Positions 52,819-62,876 are shown, counted from the stretch's first letter. The stretch is 64,000 nt of DNA from JAAYOS01 sp050950785 (GCA_050950785.1 JBMNIG010000010.1:62001-126000); one strand, 5' to 3'. Translations and numbers: made by a program. Notes: generated by a model not told the origin, from the letters alone.

Positions 52819-54118
52819 AATTAAATGAAACACAAATAAAGAAAATAAATAGGCCCACGAGAGCTTCTCTGTTATAATGTTAGTTCCTACAACAAACAGA
52901 AACGGAGAAGCTTCATGAGCCAAGTCTATTGTATCAGAACTCGCATAAAAGGTAAACACCTAAGATTGGAAGAGCGTGAAGAGTTAGAAGCGATAGTAAC
53001 TAAGAACAATTACTTGCCTAAGAAATCAAGGCTTAGCCATCGGGAAATAGCAGAACGAATGGGAGTAAGCCCAGCCACAATAAGTAGGGAGCTGAGGCGT
53101 GGGAAGGTAATCTTAAGGGATTGCCAATGGCGTGAAGTGGTTAGCTATTCAGCCTTAAAAGCCCAAGAGGACTATGATGAGAAGGCAAGTGCAAAAGGGG
53201 CTCATCTAAAAATTGGTAAGAACTATGAGTTAGCAGAAAAAATTGAGAACTGTATTATAAATGGCAAGTTCTCTCCTTATGCGACCATAGAGAAACTTAA
53301 GGATGACCCTGACTATCAAAGAACGCCCATATCTAAGCGAACGCTCTATAATTATATAGACCGTGAGTTATTACTCAATGTAACAAAAAAGGACTTACCT
53401 CGAAAAGGCAAGAGTTCAAAACGCAAGTATACCCGAGTAACCCGCAGAATACGGGATGTAGACGCCAAGCGCATAGATGAGCGCCCACAAGAGGCGAATG
53501 ACCGCAGTGAGCTCGGTCACTGGGAAATGGATTGCGTTGAACCAGGTCGAGGAAAAGGCAGAGCATGCTTGCTTGTACTGGTTGAGAGGCTATCTAGAAA
53601 GACACTGATATTTAAGTTGCGTAGCCAAACACAAAAAGAAGTGCTAAAACGACTTGACCAACTAGAGAAAAAGATAGGTGCAAAGCGATTTCGAAAGATG
53701 TTTAAAACAATAACAGTTGATAATGGAAGTGAGTTTTTAGATTGGCGCAAGCTAGAACGGTCCTGCATAAGCAGTAAAGCGCGCACCCGAATTTACTACT
53801 GTCACCCATATCATTCATGGGAAAGAGGTACCAATGAACAGATAAATGGACACATACGACGATTTATCCCCAAGGGATGTTCGATAGCGAAATACAGTAC
53901 AAAAGCAATATTAAAGATCCAAGAATGGCTTAATGATTACCCACGTAAGGTTTTAGAAGGTAAATGCGCAAACGAGGTAGTTAAAGAAGAACTAAGAAAG
54001 TGTTCATAGCGAAAGCATTTCCCGTTCCGCCCAGACCCAAACCGCCAGAAACAAGTGAAAACTACAAGATATCTAGATAACATTTGACAGAGAAAAAGTG
54101 TTTCACTTTAACTTGCAA
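52813..54118 (+). mobile_element. IS30-family insertion sequence
   Basis: Bounded by imperfect inverted repeats: TTGTAAAATTAAATGAAACAC from 52813 and, on the other strand, TTGCAAGTTAAAGTGAAACAC from 54118 (16 of 21 matches). GCG occurs close to both outer borders and could be a 3-bp target duplication, but alignment of the ends leaves this uncertain. Contains one transposase gene with its own promoter-like TTATAAT just upstream. Confidence 0.8.
52915..54009 (+). CDS. IS30-family transposase
   Basis: 364-aa DDE transposase. The N-terminal HTH (LSHREIAERMGVSPATISRELRRG, about residues 41-64) recognises the ends. The catalytic core is seen in LGHWEMDCVEPGRGKG (first Asp), FKTITVDNGSEFLDW (second Asp) and YYCHPYHSWERGTNEQINGHIRRFIPKG (catalytic Glu; the region around residues 300-325). 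Intact. A ribosome site (CGGAGAAG) precedes the ATG. Confidence 0.95.
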   Translation: MSQVYCIRTRIKGKHLRLEEREELEAIVTKNNYLPKKSRLSHREIAERMGVSPATISRELRRGKVILRDCQWREVVSYSALKAQEDYDEKASAKGAHLKIGKNYELAEKIENCIINGKFSPYATIEKLKDDPDYQRTPISKRTLYNYIDRELLLNVTKKDLPRKGKSSKRKYTRVTRRIRDVDAKRIDERPQEANDRSELGHWEMDCVEPGRGKGRACLLVLVERLSRKTLIFKLRSQTQKEVLKRLDQLEKKIGAKRFRKMFKTITVDNGSEFLDWRKLERSCISSKARTRIYYCHPYHSWERGTNEQINGHIRRFIPKGCSIAKYSTKAILKIQEWLNDYPRKVLEGKCANEVVKEELRKCS

Positions 54119-54208
54119 TTTGCGTAATCCTGTTCCACAGCTGTTTTGCCTTTACTTTTGAAGGGCTGTATGCTATATTTACAGAAAAGTTTGTCCGAGG
54201 TGCAAAAT

Positions 54209-55510
54209 ATGATTTGGAATGAGCGTATCGAGACCATGTCCCGTGACGAGATGCGGGAGCTTCAGAGCAAAAATCTCCGCTCAGCAGTAAACCGCGTTTA
54301 CAATTCGATAGAGTCCTATCGAAAAAAGATGGATGCAATCGGCCTAGAACCCGGAGATATTAAGTCAATTGACGACCTTAGTAAGCTGCCCTTTACAACT
54401 AAGGATGACCTGCGAGACGCGTATCCCTACGGTATGATCTGCGTACCGATGGAAGAAGTTGTTCGTGTACATGCATCTTCGGGCACCACCGGGAAGCAGA
54501 CTGTTGTCGCGTACACGAAAAATGACATTGACCTCTGGAGTGAAGTCATGGCACGTTCCATGACAATGACCGGTGTTACAAAGCACGATATAGTCCATGT
54601 ATCATATGGGTATGGACTGTTCACCGGTGGCCTCGGTGCTCACTATGGCACTGAATGTGTTGGCGCTGTAACTGTTCCTGTCTCAACGGGTAATACTAAA
54701 AGACAGCTCCAACTGCTCCATGATTTTGGTGCCACAGTACTGATGTGCACACCGTCCTACGCACTCTATCTCACAGAGATGATAGAAAATGCTGGACTGA
54801 TGGATGAGATGAAGCTCCGCGTTGGGGTTTTCGGTGCTGAGCCCTGGACCGAGGAGATGAGACATACGATTGAGGAGAGACTACATATCTCTGCTCACGA
54901 CATATATGGCTTATCCGAAATTATTGGGCCGGGTGTATCCTGTGAGTGCAAAATGAAGAATGGCCTCCATGTTGCCGAGGACCACTTTGTACCTGAAATA
55001 GTGGATCCAGCGGACGACAGCCTGCTTGGCGAGGGTGAATCGGGAGAGCTGATCTTTTCGTGTATTACAAAGGAGGCTATGCCCCTTCTCCGCTATCGGA
55101 CAAGGGATATTTCGAGCCTGAACTTGCAGAAATGCGAATGTGGACGCACTTCGGTGCGCATGATGAAGCCAATGGGCAGAGTCGACGACATGCTTATAAT
55201 CCGTGGCGTCAATATATTCCCTTCACAGATAGAGAGCGTGCTTCTTGGAATCACTGAGGCCTCGCCCTTCTTTATGCTGATCGTGGATAGGGTGAATAAT
55301 CTCGATACTATTGAAGTACAGGTCGAGATGAAGCCTGAGTTTTTCTCGGACGAAGTGCGCGCAATTGAGCGATTGAGAACCAGAATCACTAAGGAAATCG
55401 AGTCAACACTTGGAATAACGGTAACTGTAACACTTGTCGAGCCCCAGACTATCCAGCGTTTTGAGGGCAAGGCTGTTAGAGTAATTGACAGGAGAGGGAA
55501 GCTCTACTAA
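54209..55510 (+). CDS. paaK: Phenylacetate-CoA ligase
   Basis: 433-aa adenylate-forming enzyme of the PaaK family, activating phenylacetate or another aryl/indole acetate with ATP and CoA. P-loop VHASSGTTGKQTVVAY (about residues 88-103), DIYGLSEIIGPGVSCEC (about 230-246) and RTRDISSL (about 305) are characteristic. The start at 54209 follows GAGGTG; an in-frame start at 54146 overlaps IS30-adjacent DNA. In anaerobes PaaK homologues often accompany indolepyruvate or arylpyruvate ferredoxin oxidoreductase and an ACT-domain protein in aromatic amino-acid fermentation; an ACT protein is indeed encoded two genes downstream. Confidence 0.93.
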   Translation: MIWNERIETMSRDEMRELQSKNLRSAVNRVYNSIESYRKKMDAIGLEPGDIKSIDDLSKLPFTTKDDLRDAYPYGMICVPMEEVVRVHASSGTTGKQTVVAYTKNDIDLWSEVMARSMTMTGVTKHDIVHVSYGYGLFTGGLGAHYGTECVGAVTVPVSTGNTKRQLQLLHDFGATVLMCTPSYALYLTEMIENAGLMDEMKLRVGVFGAEPWTEEMRHTIEERLHISAHDIYGLSEIIGPGVSCECKMKNGLHVAEDHFVPEIVDPADDSLLGEGESGELIFSCITKEAMPLLRYRTRDISSLNLQKCECGRTSVRMMKPMGRVDDMLIIRGVNIFPSQIESVLLGITEASPFFMLIVDRVNNLDTIEVQVEMKPEFFSDEVRAIERLRTRITKEIESTLGITVTVTLVEPQTIQRFEGKAVRVIDRRGKLY

Positions 55511-55571
55511 CCTGCACGGCTATCATCTATTACAAAAAAATCTGAAGAATCTGAATAATATGAGGTGTCAA

Positions 55572-57356
55572 ATGGAACTTAAAAGCAGAAAAGAGATGGA
55601 CCCGCAGTTTCAATGGGACAATACACACATGTTTGAGAGCAAAGAGGCCTGGGAGAAGGAGTTCGAGAGTGCAAAGGGCCTTATATCCGACATTCAAAAA
55701 GTTGCAGGAACTTTGGGTGAATCTGCGGAGTCACTCAAAAAAGGACTGGATACTATCTACGGCGCATTTGAGAGGATAGAGCTGGTATATCTATACGCAT
55801 ATCTCCATAAATGCGGGGACAACGGAGACCCGGAGTATCAGGATATGGCTGCGCGCGCAATACAGCTGCTTGTATCCCTAGAAACTGTGGCGTCATTTGT
55901 TCAGCCTGAGATTCTTGCAATACCAGAGGAAACACTTAAAAAATACCTTGAGTATGATGGCCTCAAGACTTACCACCATATGTTAGATGACATTGCACGT
56001 GGAAGAGCTCACACACTTGATGCTGAGAAGGAGCGCATGCTCGCAATGCTTGGCGATGCTGCTCAGTCACCGAGTGACAGTTTTGAGATGCTTGAAAGCG
56101 TCGATATGACATTCCCAAAGATCAAGGACGAGAACGGAAATGAAGTCGAGCTGACCCACGGAAACTTCAATGTCTACCGTGAGAGCAAAGACCGTCGTGT
56201 TCGTGAGGAGGCATTTGAGAAATATTTCGGTGAGTTTAAGAAATATCTAAACACCTTTGCCGCCATGTATTCCGGTTCAGTTAAGTTTGACACCTACTTT
56301 GCCGATGTCCGCAATTACGACAATGCGTGTCAGGCCGCCCTGTTCAGTAGTAACGTACCGGTGTCCGTATATGAGCAGCTTATCGAGGCTGTCCACTCAG
56401 GATTAAAAACCATGCGCCGCTACATCGATGTCCGTAAAAGAGTGCTCGGTCTGCCTGAGATCGATATGTTTGACCTGTACACCCCAATCGTGGACGACGT
56501 TGATTACAAGGTGACCTTTGAAGAGGCAAAGGAGCTTGTAAAAGAGGCGTTGAAGCCGCTCGGCGAGGATTATCAGAGGCTTCTGGACAAGGCATACAGC
56601 GAGAAGTGGATAGATGTATACGAGAACAAGGGTAAAACAACCGGCGCTTTCTCTTGCGGGGTTTATGGCGTACATCCATATGTCCTTCTCAACTATACCG
56701 ACACACTTGACGACGCCTATACGCTTGCCCACGAACTAGGTCATGCTATGCATTCATACCTCTCATCCACCACTCAAGATTATGTAAACCACAGGTATAG
56801 GATTTTGGTAGCCGAGGTCGCATCGACAGTAAACGAGGTTCTGCTGACAAAGCATCTGTTGTCAATCGAGACTAATCCAAAGCGTAGAGCGTATATATTG
56901 AATCATTTTCTTGAGGGCTTCAGGCTCACCGTGTTCAGACAGACACTCTTTGCAGAGTTTGAGAAGAGAACACATGAGATGTATAAGGAAGGCACTCCGT
57001 TGACTGCACAGTCTCTAAATAAGCTGTACAGGGAGCTCAATGAGCTCTATTATGAGGGTGCGGCTGTTAACGAAATGATGGACGTTGAGTGGGCGAGGAT
57101 ACCGCATTTCTACAGGGCATTCTACGTGTACCAGTATGCAACCGGATTCTGCAGTGCAGTATCAATAGCTGAGCAGCTTCTCGAGACAGGTGACCCATCT
57201 GATTATCTGGAGTTCCTATCACTTGGCGGAAGCAAATATCCTCTTGATGAGCTGAAAGTTGCTGGCGTGGATCTGACGAAACCGGAGCCAGTAGCAGATG
57301 CACTTAAGGTGTTTGACGAGACGCTAGATGAATTCGAGTCAATTGTTCTGGAGTAA
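55572..57356 (+). CDS. pepF: Oligoendopeptidase F (M3B metallopeptidase)
   Basis: 594-aa cytoplasmic zinc peptidase that degrades peptides of roughly 7-17 residues. The zinc site HELGHAMHS starts at His387, and a conserved downstream Glu-rich helix (VAEVASTVNEVL, about 415) supplies the third ligand. Length and the N-terminal helical region match PepF. ATG 55572 is preceded by GAGGTG; an earlier in-frame start at 55485 would overlap the paaK end. On the same strand as, and close to, paaK. Confidence 0.95.
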   Translation: MELKSRKEMDPQFQWDNTHMFESKEAWEKEFESAKGLISDIQKVAGTLGESAESLKKGLDTIYGAFERIELVYLYAYLHKCGDNGDPEYQDMAARAIQLLVSLETVASFVQPEILAIPEETLKKYLEYDGLKTYHHMLDDIARGRAHTLDAEKERMLAMLGDAAQSPSDSFEMLESVDMTFPKIKDENGNEVELTHGNFNVYRESKDRRVREEAFEKYFGEFKKYLNTFAAMYSGSVKFDTYFADVRNYDNACQAALFSSNVPVSVYEQLIEAVHSGLKTMRRYIDVRKRVLGLPEIDMFDLYTPIVDDVDYKVTFEEAKELVKEALKPLGEDYQRLLDKAYSEKWIDVYENKGKTTGAFSCGVYGVHPYVLLNYTDTLDDAYTLAHELGHAMHSYLSSTTQDYVNHRYRILVAEVASTVNEVLLTKHLLSIETNPKRRAYILNHFLEGFRLTVFRQTLFAEFEKRTHEMYKEGTPLTAQSLNKLYRELNELYYEGAAVNEMMDVEWARIPHFYRAFYVYQYATGFCSAVSIAEQLLETGDPSDYLEFLSLGGSKYPLDELKVAGVDLTKPEPVADALKVFDETLDEFESIVLE

Positions 57357-57514
57357 TCAGTATTTGCCATATACCATATACAAAGTGCTATAGTCAACTT
57401 GCTATATACAGATAATTGAAAGTGGCAGATGGTGCGGTAGATAAAACCCTCGTGTTGCAAAAGAATTTCCATTGCTGTATACTTGAAATATACGCTGCCT
57501 GAGGAGGTTAAACG

Positions 57515-57946
57515 ATGCCTATCAATCAGATATCCATTTTTATTGAGAATCGTCCGGGCAGACTCTATGCAATTACCAAAGTTCTCAGTGACAACGACAT
57601 CGACATACGGGCCCTGTCCCTTGCTGACACAACAAATTTCGGGATACTGCGTCTTATCGTAAATGATCCTGAGCGTGCCGAGACAGTGCTGCGTGAAAGA
57701 GGTTTCACTGTGAGCACCACGAAAGTGTTAGCCGTACAGGTCGATGACGAGCCCGGAGGCCTGCACTCAATTATGGGAAAGCTCCATGAGCAATCGATTG
57801 GAGTAGAGTATGCATATGCATTCATAACACGAAAGGCCGACAGCGCATTCGTTGTTCTCCGTGTTGAGGACAATGAGAAGACAGCACAGTACTTGAAGAG
57901 CTGTGGTGTTAAGATCGTTGAGGCCGACGAAATATTTGCGTTATAG
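57515..57946 (+). CDS. Tandem ACT-domain protein
   Basis: 143-aa protein made of two ACT domains (residues about 1-68 and 70-143: SIFIENRPGRLYAITKVLSDNDIDI and VQVDDEPGGLHSIMGKLHEQSIGV, given as regions). ACT domains bind amino acids. Stand-alone double-ACT proteins of this size are often encoded with phenylacetate-CoA ligase, and may sense aromatic amino acids. TGAGGAGG precedes the ATG. Confidence 0.92.
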   Translation: MPINQISIFIENRPGRLYAITKVLSDNDIDIRALSLADTTNFGILRLIVNDPERAETVLRERGFTVSTTKVLAVQVDDEPGGLHSIMGKLHEQSIGVEYAYAFITRKADSAFVVLRVEDNEKTAQYLKSCGVKIVEADEIFAL

Positions 57947-57994
57947 ACCAATTGCGTTAGAAATATATATAAACACATCCTTGGAGGCAATATA

Positions 57995-59245
57995 ATGACC
58001 GGAATAAGTAAAGAGGTTCGTTTGATGGCTGAAGAAGCCGAGAGCTCTCTTGCCGGGGTATTTAACAGCATCAATAAAACGGCGGAACGTAACACTGAGA
58101 GAGTGATGGCTGCGTTCCGCCGTCATTCTGTATCGGATACGATGTTCGCCGGCACAACAGGCTACGGTTATAATGACCGCGGCCGCGACACACTTGATCA
58201 AATTTATGCGGATGTTATGGGCTGCGAAGCGGGTCTTGTGAGACTGGGCTTTGTTAATGGAACACATGCTATTTCATCCGGACTTTTTGCCGCACTGAGA
58301 CCTGGACAGGTTCTTCTCATGGCAAACGGAACACCCTATGACACTATACATGGCCCTATCGGCTTACGTGGAGACTACCACGGCTCACTGAAGTTTTACG
58401 GAATAGGATACAGGCAGGTAGATCTGCTTGAGGACGGTACTCCAGACGTAGAAGGAGTAGCAAAGGCAGCTGCATCCCCCGATGTCGGCGCAGTGTTGAT
58501 CCAGCGTTCATGTGGATACTCGGTAAGACCATCCCTGTCAGTGGTCCAGATAAAGGAGTTGTGCAGGGCAATCCGTGGTGTAAGCGATGCGGTAATTGTT
58601 GTTGACAACTGCTATGGAGAGTTTGCGGAAGCGGAGGAGCCGGGTGGAGTTGATGGAGGAGACCTGCTCTGCGGCTCGCTCATAAAGAATCCCGGAGGCG
58701 GCATTGCGGAGTCGGGTGGATATGTTGTCGGCAGAGAGGACCTTGTGGAGAAGGCGGCGTTCCGACTGACTGTGCCCGGTATCGGAGGCGAATGCGGGAG
58801 CACATTTGGGCAGAACAGGTTGCTGTATCAGGGGCTGTTCTTGGCGCCCCATATCGTTGCAAACAGCTTGAAAACAGCCGTTTTTTGCGCTAAAATAATG
58901 GAAATAGCGGGATATAAGTGCTCGCCCGGATGGGACGAGGAGCGCCACGACATCATTCAAAGAATAGAGTTTGGCGACCCGCAACAGGTAAGGGTATTCT
59001 GTGAGGGAATACAAGAAGCTTCACCGGTAGATTCTTTTGTAACGCCGGTACCGGCACCTATGCCGGGGTACGATTGTGACATTATCATGGCAGCCGGCAC
59101 ATTCATTCAGGGTGCTTCCATCGAACTGAGTTGCGATGCACCTATGCGCCCACCTTACGTGGCGTTTCTCCAAGGTGGACTCACATATGAGTCATCGAAG
59201 TTGGGAGTTATGAATGCACTAGGCCGTGTGTTGAGTTTGAAATAG
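57995..59245 (+). CDS. Methionine gamma-lyase-family/aluminium-resistance protein (PLP enzyme)
   Basis: 416-aa fold-type I PLP enzyme of the YnbB group annotated as methionine gamma-lyase or aluminium resistance protein. Visible are GYGYNDRGRDTLDQIYADVMGCEAGLVR near residue 50, VIVVDNCYGEF (PLP-ring Asp, about 208) and CGSLIKNPGGGIAESGGY (the PLP Schiff-base Lys, about 231). These differ from classical Cys/Met lyases but are conserved in this subgroup. The actual reaction is not well defined. GGAGG precedes the ATG. Confidence 0.9.
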   Translation: MTGISKEVRLMAEEAESSLAGVFNSINKTAERNTERVMAAFRRHSVSDTMFAGTTGYGYNDRGRDTLDQIYADVMGCEAGLVRLGFVNGTHAISSGLFAALRPGQVLLMANGTPYDTIHGPIGLRGDYHGSLKFYGIGYRQVDLLEDGTPDVEGVAKAAASPDVGAVLIQRSCGYSVRPSLSVVQIKELCRAIRGVSDAVIVVDNCYGEFAEAEEPGGVDGGDLLCGSLIKNPGGGIAESGGYVVGREDLVEKAAFRLTVPGIGGECGSTFGQNRLLYQGLFLAPHIVANSLKTAVFCAKIMEIAGYKCSPGWDEERHDIIQRIEFGDPQQVRVFCEGIQEASPVDSFVTPVPAPMPGYDCDIIMAAGTFIQGASIELSCDAPMRPPYVAFLQGGLTYESSKLGVMNALGRVLSLK

Positions 59246-59279
59246 ATAAGCGATTGAGAAAATTAAGGGTAGTATCTTT

Positions 59280-59777
59280 ATGATTATTATGGGAATAGAT
59301 CCCGGAATTGCGACTGTTGGTTATGGAATTGTAAGCTACAACAGAAACAAGTTCAAAGTAGTACAGTACGGGGTAATTACGACTGCCGCGGGGCTCCCGA
59401 CAAGCACTCGCCTGCTTGAAATATCGAACGATATTACTACACTGATCAACATCTACAAGCCGGATTGCGCAGCAGTTGAGGAACTGTTTTTCACAACGAA
59501 CAGAAAAACCGGTATCAGTGTAGCGCAGGCAAGAGGAGTAATACTGCTAGAGTGCTCTAGGAGTGGCTTACCTCTGTATGAGTACACACCACTGCAGGTT
59601 AAACAGGCGGTAGTGGGGTACGGCAAAGCCGAGAAAAGTCAGGTCATGGATATGACGCGGAGAATTCTCAAGCTAGATAATACCCCAAAGCCGGATGACG
59701 CTGCTGATGCGCTTGCAATAGCTATCTGCCACGGTCACTCTGCTGGCATGCAGAAGCTGGTTGACAGTTCGACATAA
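59280..59777 (+). CDS. ruvC: Crossover junction endodeoxyribonuclease RuvC
   Basis: 165-aa Holliday-junction resolvase. The catalytic acids are visible in MGIDPGIATVGYGI (Asp7), AAVEELFFTTN (Glu about 67) and KPDDAADALAIAICH (two Asp, about 139-142). It opens the ruvC-ruvA-ruvB cluster. Confidence 0.97.
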   Translation: MIIMGIDPGIATVGYGIVSYNRNKFKVVQYGVITTAAGLPTSTRLLEISNDITTLINIYKPDCAAVEELFFTTNRKTGISVAQARGVILLECSRSGLPLYEYTPLQVKQAVVGYGKAEKSQVMDMTRRILKLDNTPKPDDAADALAIAICHGHSAGMQKLVDSST

Positions 59778-59807
59778 TAAGAAAATACCACAACCGGAGG
59801 CCGTTAT

Positions 59808-60413
59808 ATGTTTTACTATATCGAAGGTACAGTTACTTACAGAGAGAGCGGCCTTGCCGTTATTGATGCAGGTGGAGTTGGATATGCATGTAACACCTCG
59901 CTAAACACACTCTCTCAGCTTGAAACAGGGCAGAGTGTCCGACTATATACATATCTGCATGTTCGTGAGGATATATTTGATCTCTATGGATTTATTGACC
60001 GTGAGGAGCTCAATTTCTTTAAGATGCTGATATCTGTATCGGGTATCGGTCCAAAAGTTGCTATGTCAATGTTGTCCACAGCGCCACCTAGTCAGCTGGC
60101 AGCATACATAATCAGTGGAGACGAGAAGATGCTGACGCAGGCCCCGGGAATCGGTAAGAAAACCGCACAACGCATCATACTGGAGTTGAAGGACAAGATT
60201 AAGAAAGAGCAGATAGGACTTGGCTCAGAGCCCGGATTTGTTCCGCTGGATGCCTCATTTGGCTCAAATCTGTCGGAGGCGTCAGCTGCTCTCGGTGTTC
60301 TTGGCTATACAGCTCAGGAAGTTGGTGCTGCTCTCAGAGGTATTGATTCTAGTGGACTTTCAGTGGAGGAAATTGTCCGACTCGCACTTAAGAATATGGC
60401 AGGTGGTAAGTAA
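59808..60413 (+). CDS. ruvA: Holliday junction helicase subunit RuvA
   Basis: 201-aa junction-binding protein. It has an N-terminal OB fold (FYYIEGTVTYRESGLAVIDAGGVGY), two helix-hairpin-helix motifs (LISVSGIGPKVAMSML; LTQAPGIGKKTAQRIILELKDKI) and a C-terminal RuvB-contact domain (LSEASAALGVLGYTAQEV). CCGGAGG precedes the ATG. The stop overlaps the ruvB start by one base. Confidence 0.98.
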   Translation: MFYYIEGTVTYRESGLAVIDAGGVGYACNTSLNTLSQLETGQSVRLYTYLHVREDIFDLYGFIDREELNFFKMLISVSGIGPKVAMSMLSTAPPSQLAAYIISGDEKMLTQAPGIGKKTAQRIILELKDKIKKEQIGLGSEPGFVPLDASFGSNLSEASAALGVLGYTAQEVGAALRGIDSSGLSVEEIVRLALKNMAGGK

Positions 60414-61465
60414 TGAGTATAGAGTTCCAGGACGGCTTAGAGGAGCGCATTGTGTCCTCCACCCTGTCGGGGATGGATGAAAATGAGGTTACACTGCGTC
60501 CGCAGACCCTCTCGGAATATACCGGTCAGGAGAAGGCGAAGGAAAACCTCACGGTATGTATCGAGGCGGCGAAGCTACGTGGAGAATCAATGGATCACGT
60601 GCTGCTATACGGACCTCCGGGGCTCGGCAAAACCACACTTGCCGGCGTAATTGCAAATGAGATGGGTGCTAGCATTCGTATTACATCCGGCCCTGCTATC
60701 GAGAAGGCCGGAGATTTGGCTGCACTGCTTACAAACCTTGACCAAAACGATATTCTATTTATTGACGAGATTCATAGACTTAATAGGGCTGTTGAGGAAA
60801 TTTTGTATCCCGCAATGGAGGACTATGCCCTCGATATAATCATTGGCAAGGGGCCCTCAGCGCGCTCCATACGGCTCGACCTTCCAAGGTTCACCCTTGT
60901 TGGTGCAACTACAAGAGCCGGTCAGCTCTCAGCCCCGCTTCGTGACCGCTTCGGTGTTATACTGAGGCTGGAGCTGTACACTCCGGAGGAAGTATTGAAA
61001 ATAGTCCGCCGCAGTGCATCGATCCTGCAGATTGACATCGAAGATGATGGCGCGTTTGAAATTGCGCGCCGTTCGCGTGGGACACCGCGTATAGCCAACA
61101 GGCTGCTCAGGCGCATCCGCGACTACGCACAGGTGCGTGCCGACGGTGTTATCACAAAAGATGTGGCTGACGCAGCACTGAGTATGCTCGAGGTCGACGA
61201 CATCGGTCTGGATTCCACAGACCGCAGAATGCTTTTCAGCATTATCAACCACTTCGACGGCGGACCTGTAGGGCTCGACACACTCGCCGCAACAATCGGA
61301 GAGGAGTCGATTACACTCGAGGACGTATACGAGCCTTACCTACTGCAGTTGGGCTTTCTTAACAGGACACCGCGTGGAAGGTGCGCGACGAGGCTCGCCT
61401 ATGATCACCTAAACGTTCCGTTTGTTGGTGAGGAGCAATCACAGCAACAAACCTTGTTTGAATAA
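60413..61465 (+). CDS. ruvB: Holliday junction branch-migration ATPase RuvB
   Basis: 350-aa AAA+ motor. Features are Walker A YGPPGLGKTTLAGVIANE (about residues 63-80), Walker B LFIDEIHRLNRAVEE (about 116), sensor-1 VGATTRAGQLSAPLRDRFG (about 163, with the RuvB signature) and the winged-helix C-terminus (GLDTLAATIGEESITLEDVYEPYLLQLGF, region 284-312). Translationally coupled to ruvA through TAATG. Confidence 0.98.
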   Translation: MSIEFQDGLEERIVSSTLSGMDENEVTLRPQTLSEYTGQEKAKENLTVCIEAAKLRGESMDHVLLYGPPGLGKTTLAGVIANEMGASIRITSGPAIEKAGDLAALLTNLDQNDILFIDEIHRLNRAVEEILYPAMEDYALDIIIGKGPSARSIRLDLPRFTLVGATTRAGQLSAPLRDRFGVILRLELYTPEEVLKIVRRSASILQIDIEDDGAFEIARRSRGTPRIANRLLRRIRDYAQVRADGVITKDVADAALSMLEVDDIGLDSTDRRMLFSIINHFDGGPVGLDTLAATIGEESITLEDVYEPYLLQLGFLNRTPRGRCATRLAYDHLNVPFVGEEQSQQQTLFE

Positions 61466-61532
61466 TGCCGGCGTAAACAGGGACGGAGGGATGGTTCTCT
61501 GTCATGCCGATCATAAAATTGGGGGAGGATTT

Positions 61533-62876
61533 ATGAGTAGACTGTTTGGTACCGATGGTATCCGTGGCGTTGCAAATGAAGATTTGACTTGTGACTTAGC
61601 ATTAAGAGCAGGCCAGGCAGCAGCGCAGGTGCTTAAGGAGGCTGGGAACCACAAGCCACTTTTTTTAATAGGGAAAGATACACGCATTTCATCCGATATG
61701 TTTCAGGCGGCACTCACAGCCGGTATTTGCTCGGTGGGCGGAGATGTGCAATTGCTAGGTGTTGTTCCTACACCCGCTGTGGCCTATTTAACCAAGAAAC
61801 TTGGAGCTGATGCCGGAATCATGATATCCGCATCTCATAACTCATATGAGCATAATGGCATAAAGCTGTTCAACTCTGAGGGGTATAAGCTTCCCGATGA
61901 GATAGAAGACGAAATTGAGGCCCGCATAAAAAGCGGGGTCGTACTGAAAACCTATGACGAAATTGGTGTCGCCAATATAAGCGATGTTGCGCTTCAACAA
62001 TACATCGACTATGTTGTGGGTAGCATACAGAGTGACTTGAAAGGTCTTCGAGTCCTAGTTGACTGTGCTAACGGTTCCGCAGCGGTGACCGCCAAGAATA
62101 TATTCAGACGTTTCAAAGCGGACGCAGAAATACTCTATGACCTGCCCAACGGAGTAAATATAAACTACAATTGCGGCTCAACCCATCTCAACAGCCTTTC
62201 GAAAATGGTTGTAGCTGGTGGCTATGATGTGGGTATCGCATTCGATGGGGATGCTGACCGCTGCCTTGCGATAAACGAAAAGGGCGAAATAATAGACGGT
62301 GATCAGATTATGGCAGTCTGCGGCGTACATTTGAAAAAAGCTGGAAAGCTTCCTAAGAATACGATCGTTGCAACTGTGATGTCAAATCTCGGATTCCACA
62401 TGTATGCAAAAGAGAACGGGATTAACGTAATAACCGCAGACGTTGGGGATAGATATGTCTTAGAGGAGATGAAGAAGGGCGACTATATGCTTGGTGGAGA
62501 GCAGTCAGGCCATCTGATTTTCCTCGATAAAGCCACAACTGGGGATGGGCAGCTCACTGCTATGCAGTATTTAGAGATATTGGCGGTGTCAGGCCTCAAG
62601 GCCTCTGAACTCGGTGCAGGCATCAAGCAGTACCCGCAGGTATTGAAGAATGTTAAGGTTCGGCCCGATCTCAAACATAGACTTGCTCAGGATGAGGCTG
62701 TTAATGAAGCGACCCTCGAGGCTAAGGAGATTTTGGGTAGCGAGGGACGTATTTTGGTCCGACCATCGGGAACAGAACCCCTGGTTCGCGTTATGGTGGA
62801 GGGTTTTGATGATGGAGCAGTATACAAGGCGTGTGATATAATCGTAGCAGCAATCGAACGCGTGAGTGACTTGTAG
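61533..62876 (+). CDS. glmM: Phosphoglucosamine mutase
   Basis: 447-aa enzyme converting glucosamine-6-phosphate to glucosamine-1-phosphate for UDP-GlcNAc and peptidoglycan synthesis. The N-terminus RLFGTDGIRGVANEDLT is invariant. The phosphoserine is Ser101 in ISASHNSYEHNGIK, the metal loop is FDGDADRC (about 243-250) and the phosphate-binding VRPSGTEPLVRVMVEG lies near 408. GGGGGAGG precedes ATG 61533; an in-frame start inside ruvB at 61422 is rejected. Followed by tRNA-Pro without an obvious terminator. Confidence 0.97.
   Translation: MSRLFGTDGIRGVANEDLTCDLALRAGQAAAQVLKEAGNHKPLFLIGKDTRISSDMFQAALTAGICSVGGDVQLLGVVPTPAVAYLTKKLGADAGIMISASHNSYEHNGIKLFNSEGYKLPDEIEDEIEARIKSGVVLKTYDEIGVANISDVALQQYIDYVVGSIQSDLKGLRVLVDCANGSAAVTAKNIFRRFKADAEILYDLPNGVNINYNCGSTHLNSLSKMVVAGGYDVGIAFDGDADRCLAINEKGEIIDGDQIMAVCGVHLKKAGKLPKNTIVATVMSNLGFHMYAKENGINVITADVGDRYVLEEMKKGDYMLGGEQSGHLIFLDKATTGDGQLTAMQYLEILAVSGLKASELGAGIKQYPQVLKNVKVRPDLKHRLAQDEAVNEATLEAKEILGSEGRILVRPSGTEPLVRVMVEGFDDGAVYKACDIIVAAIERVSDL

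Noticed and set aside
45106..54118. Composite transposon formed by the IS21 and IS30 elements
   Set aside because: The two elements belong to different families and cannot mobilise the segment together; the direct repeats explain the structure better.
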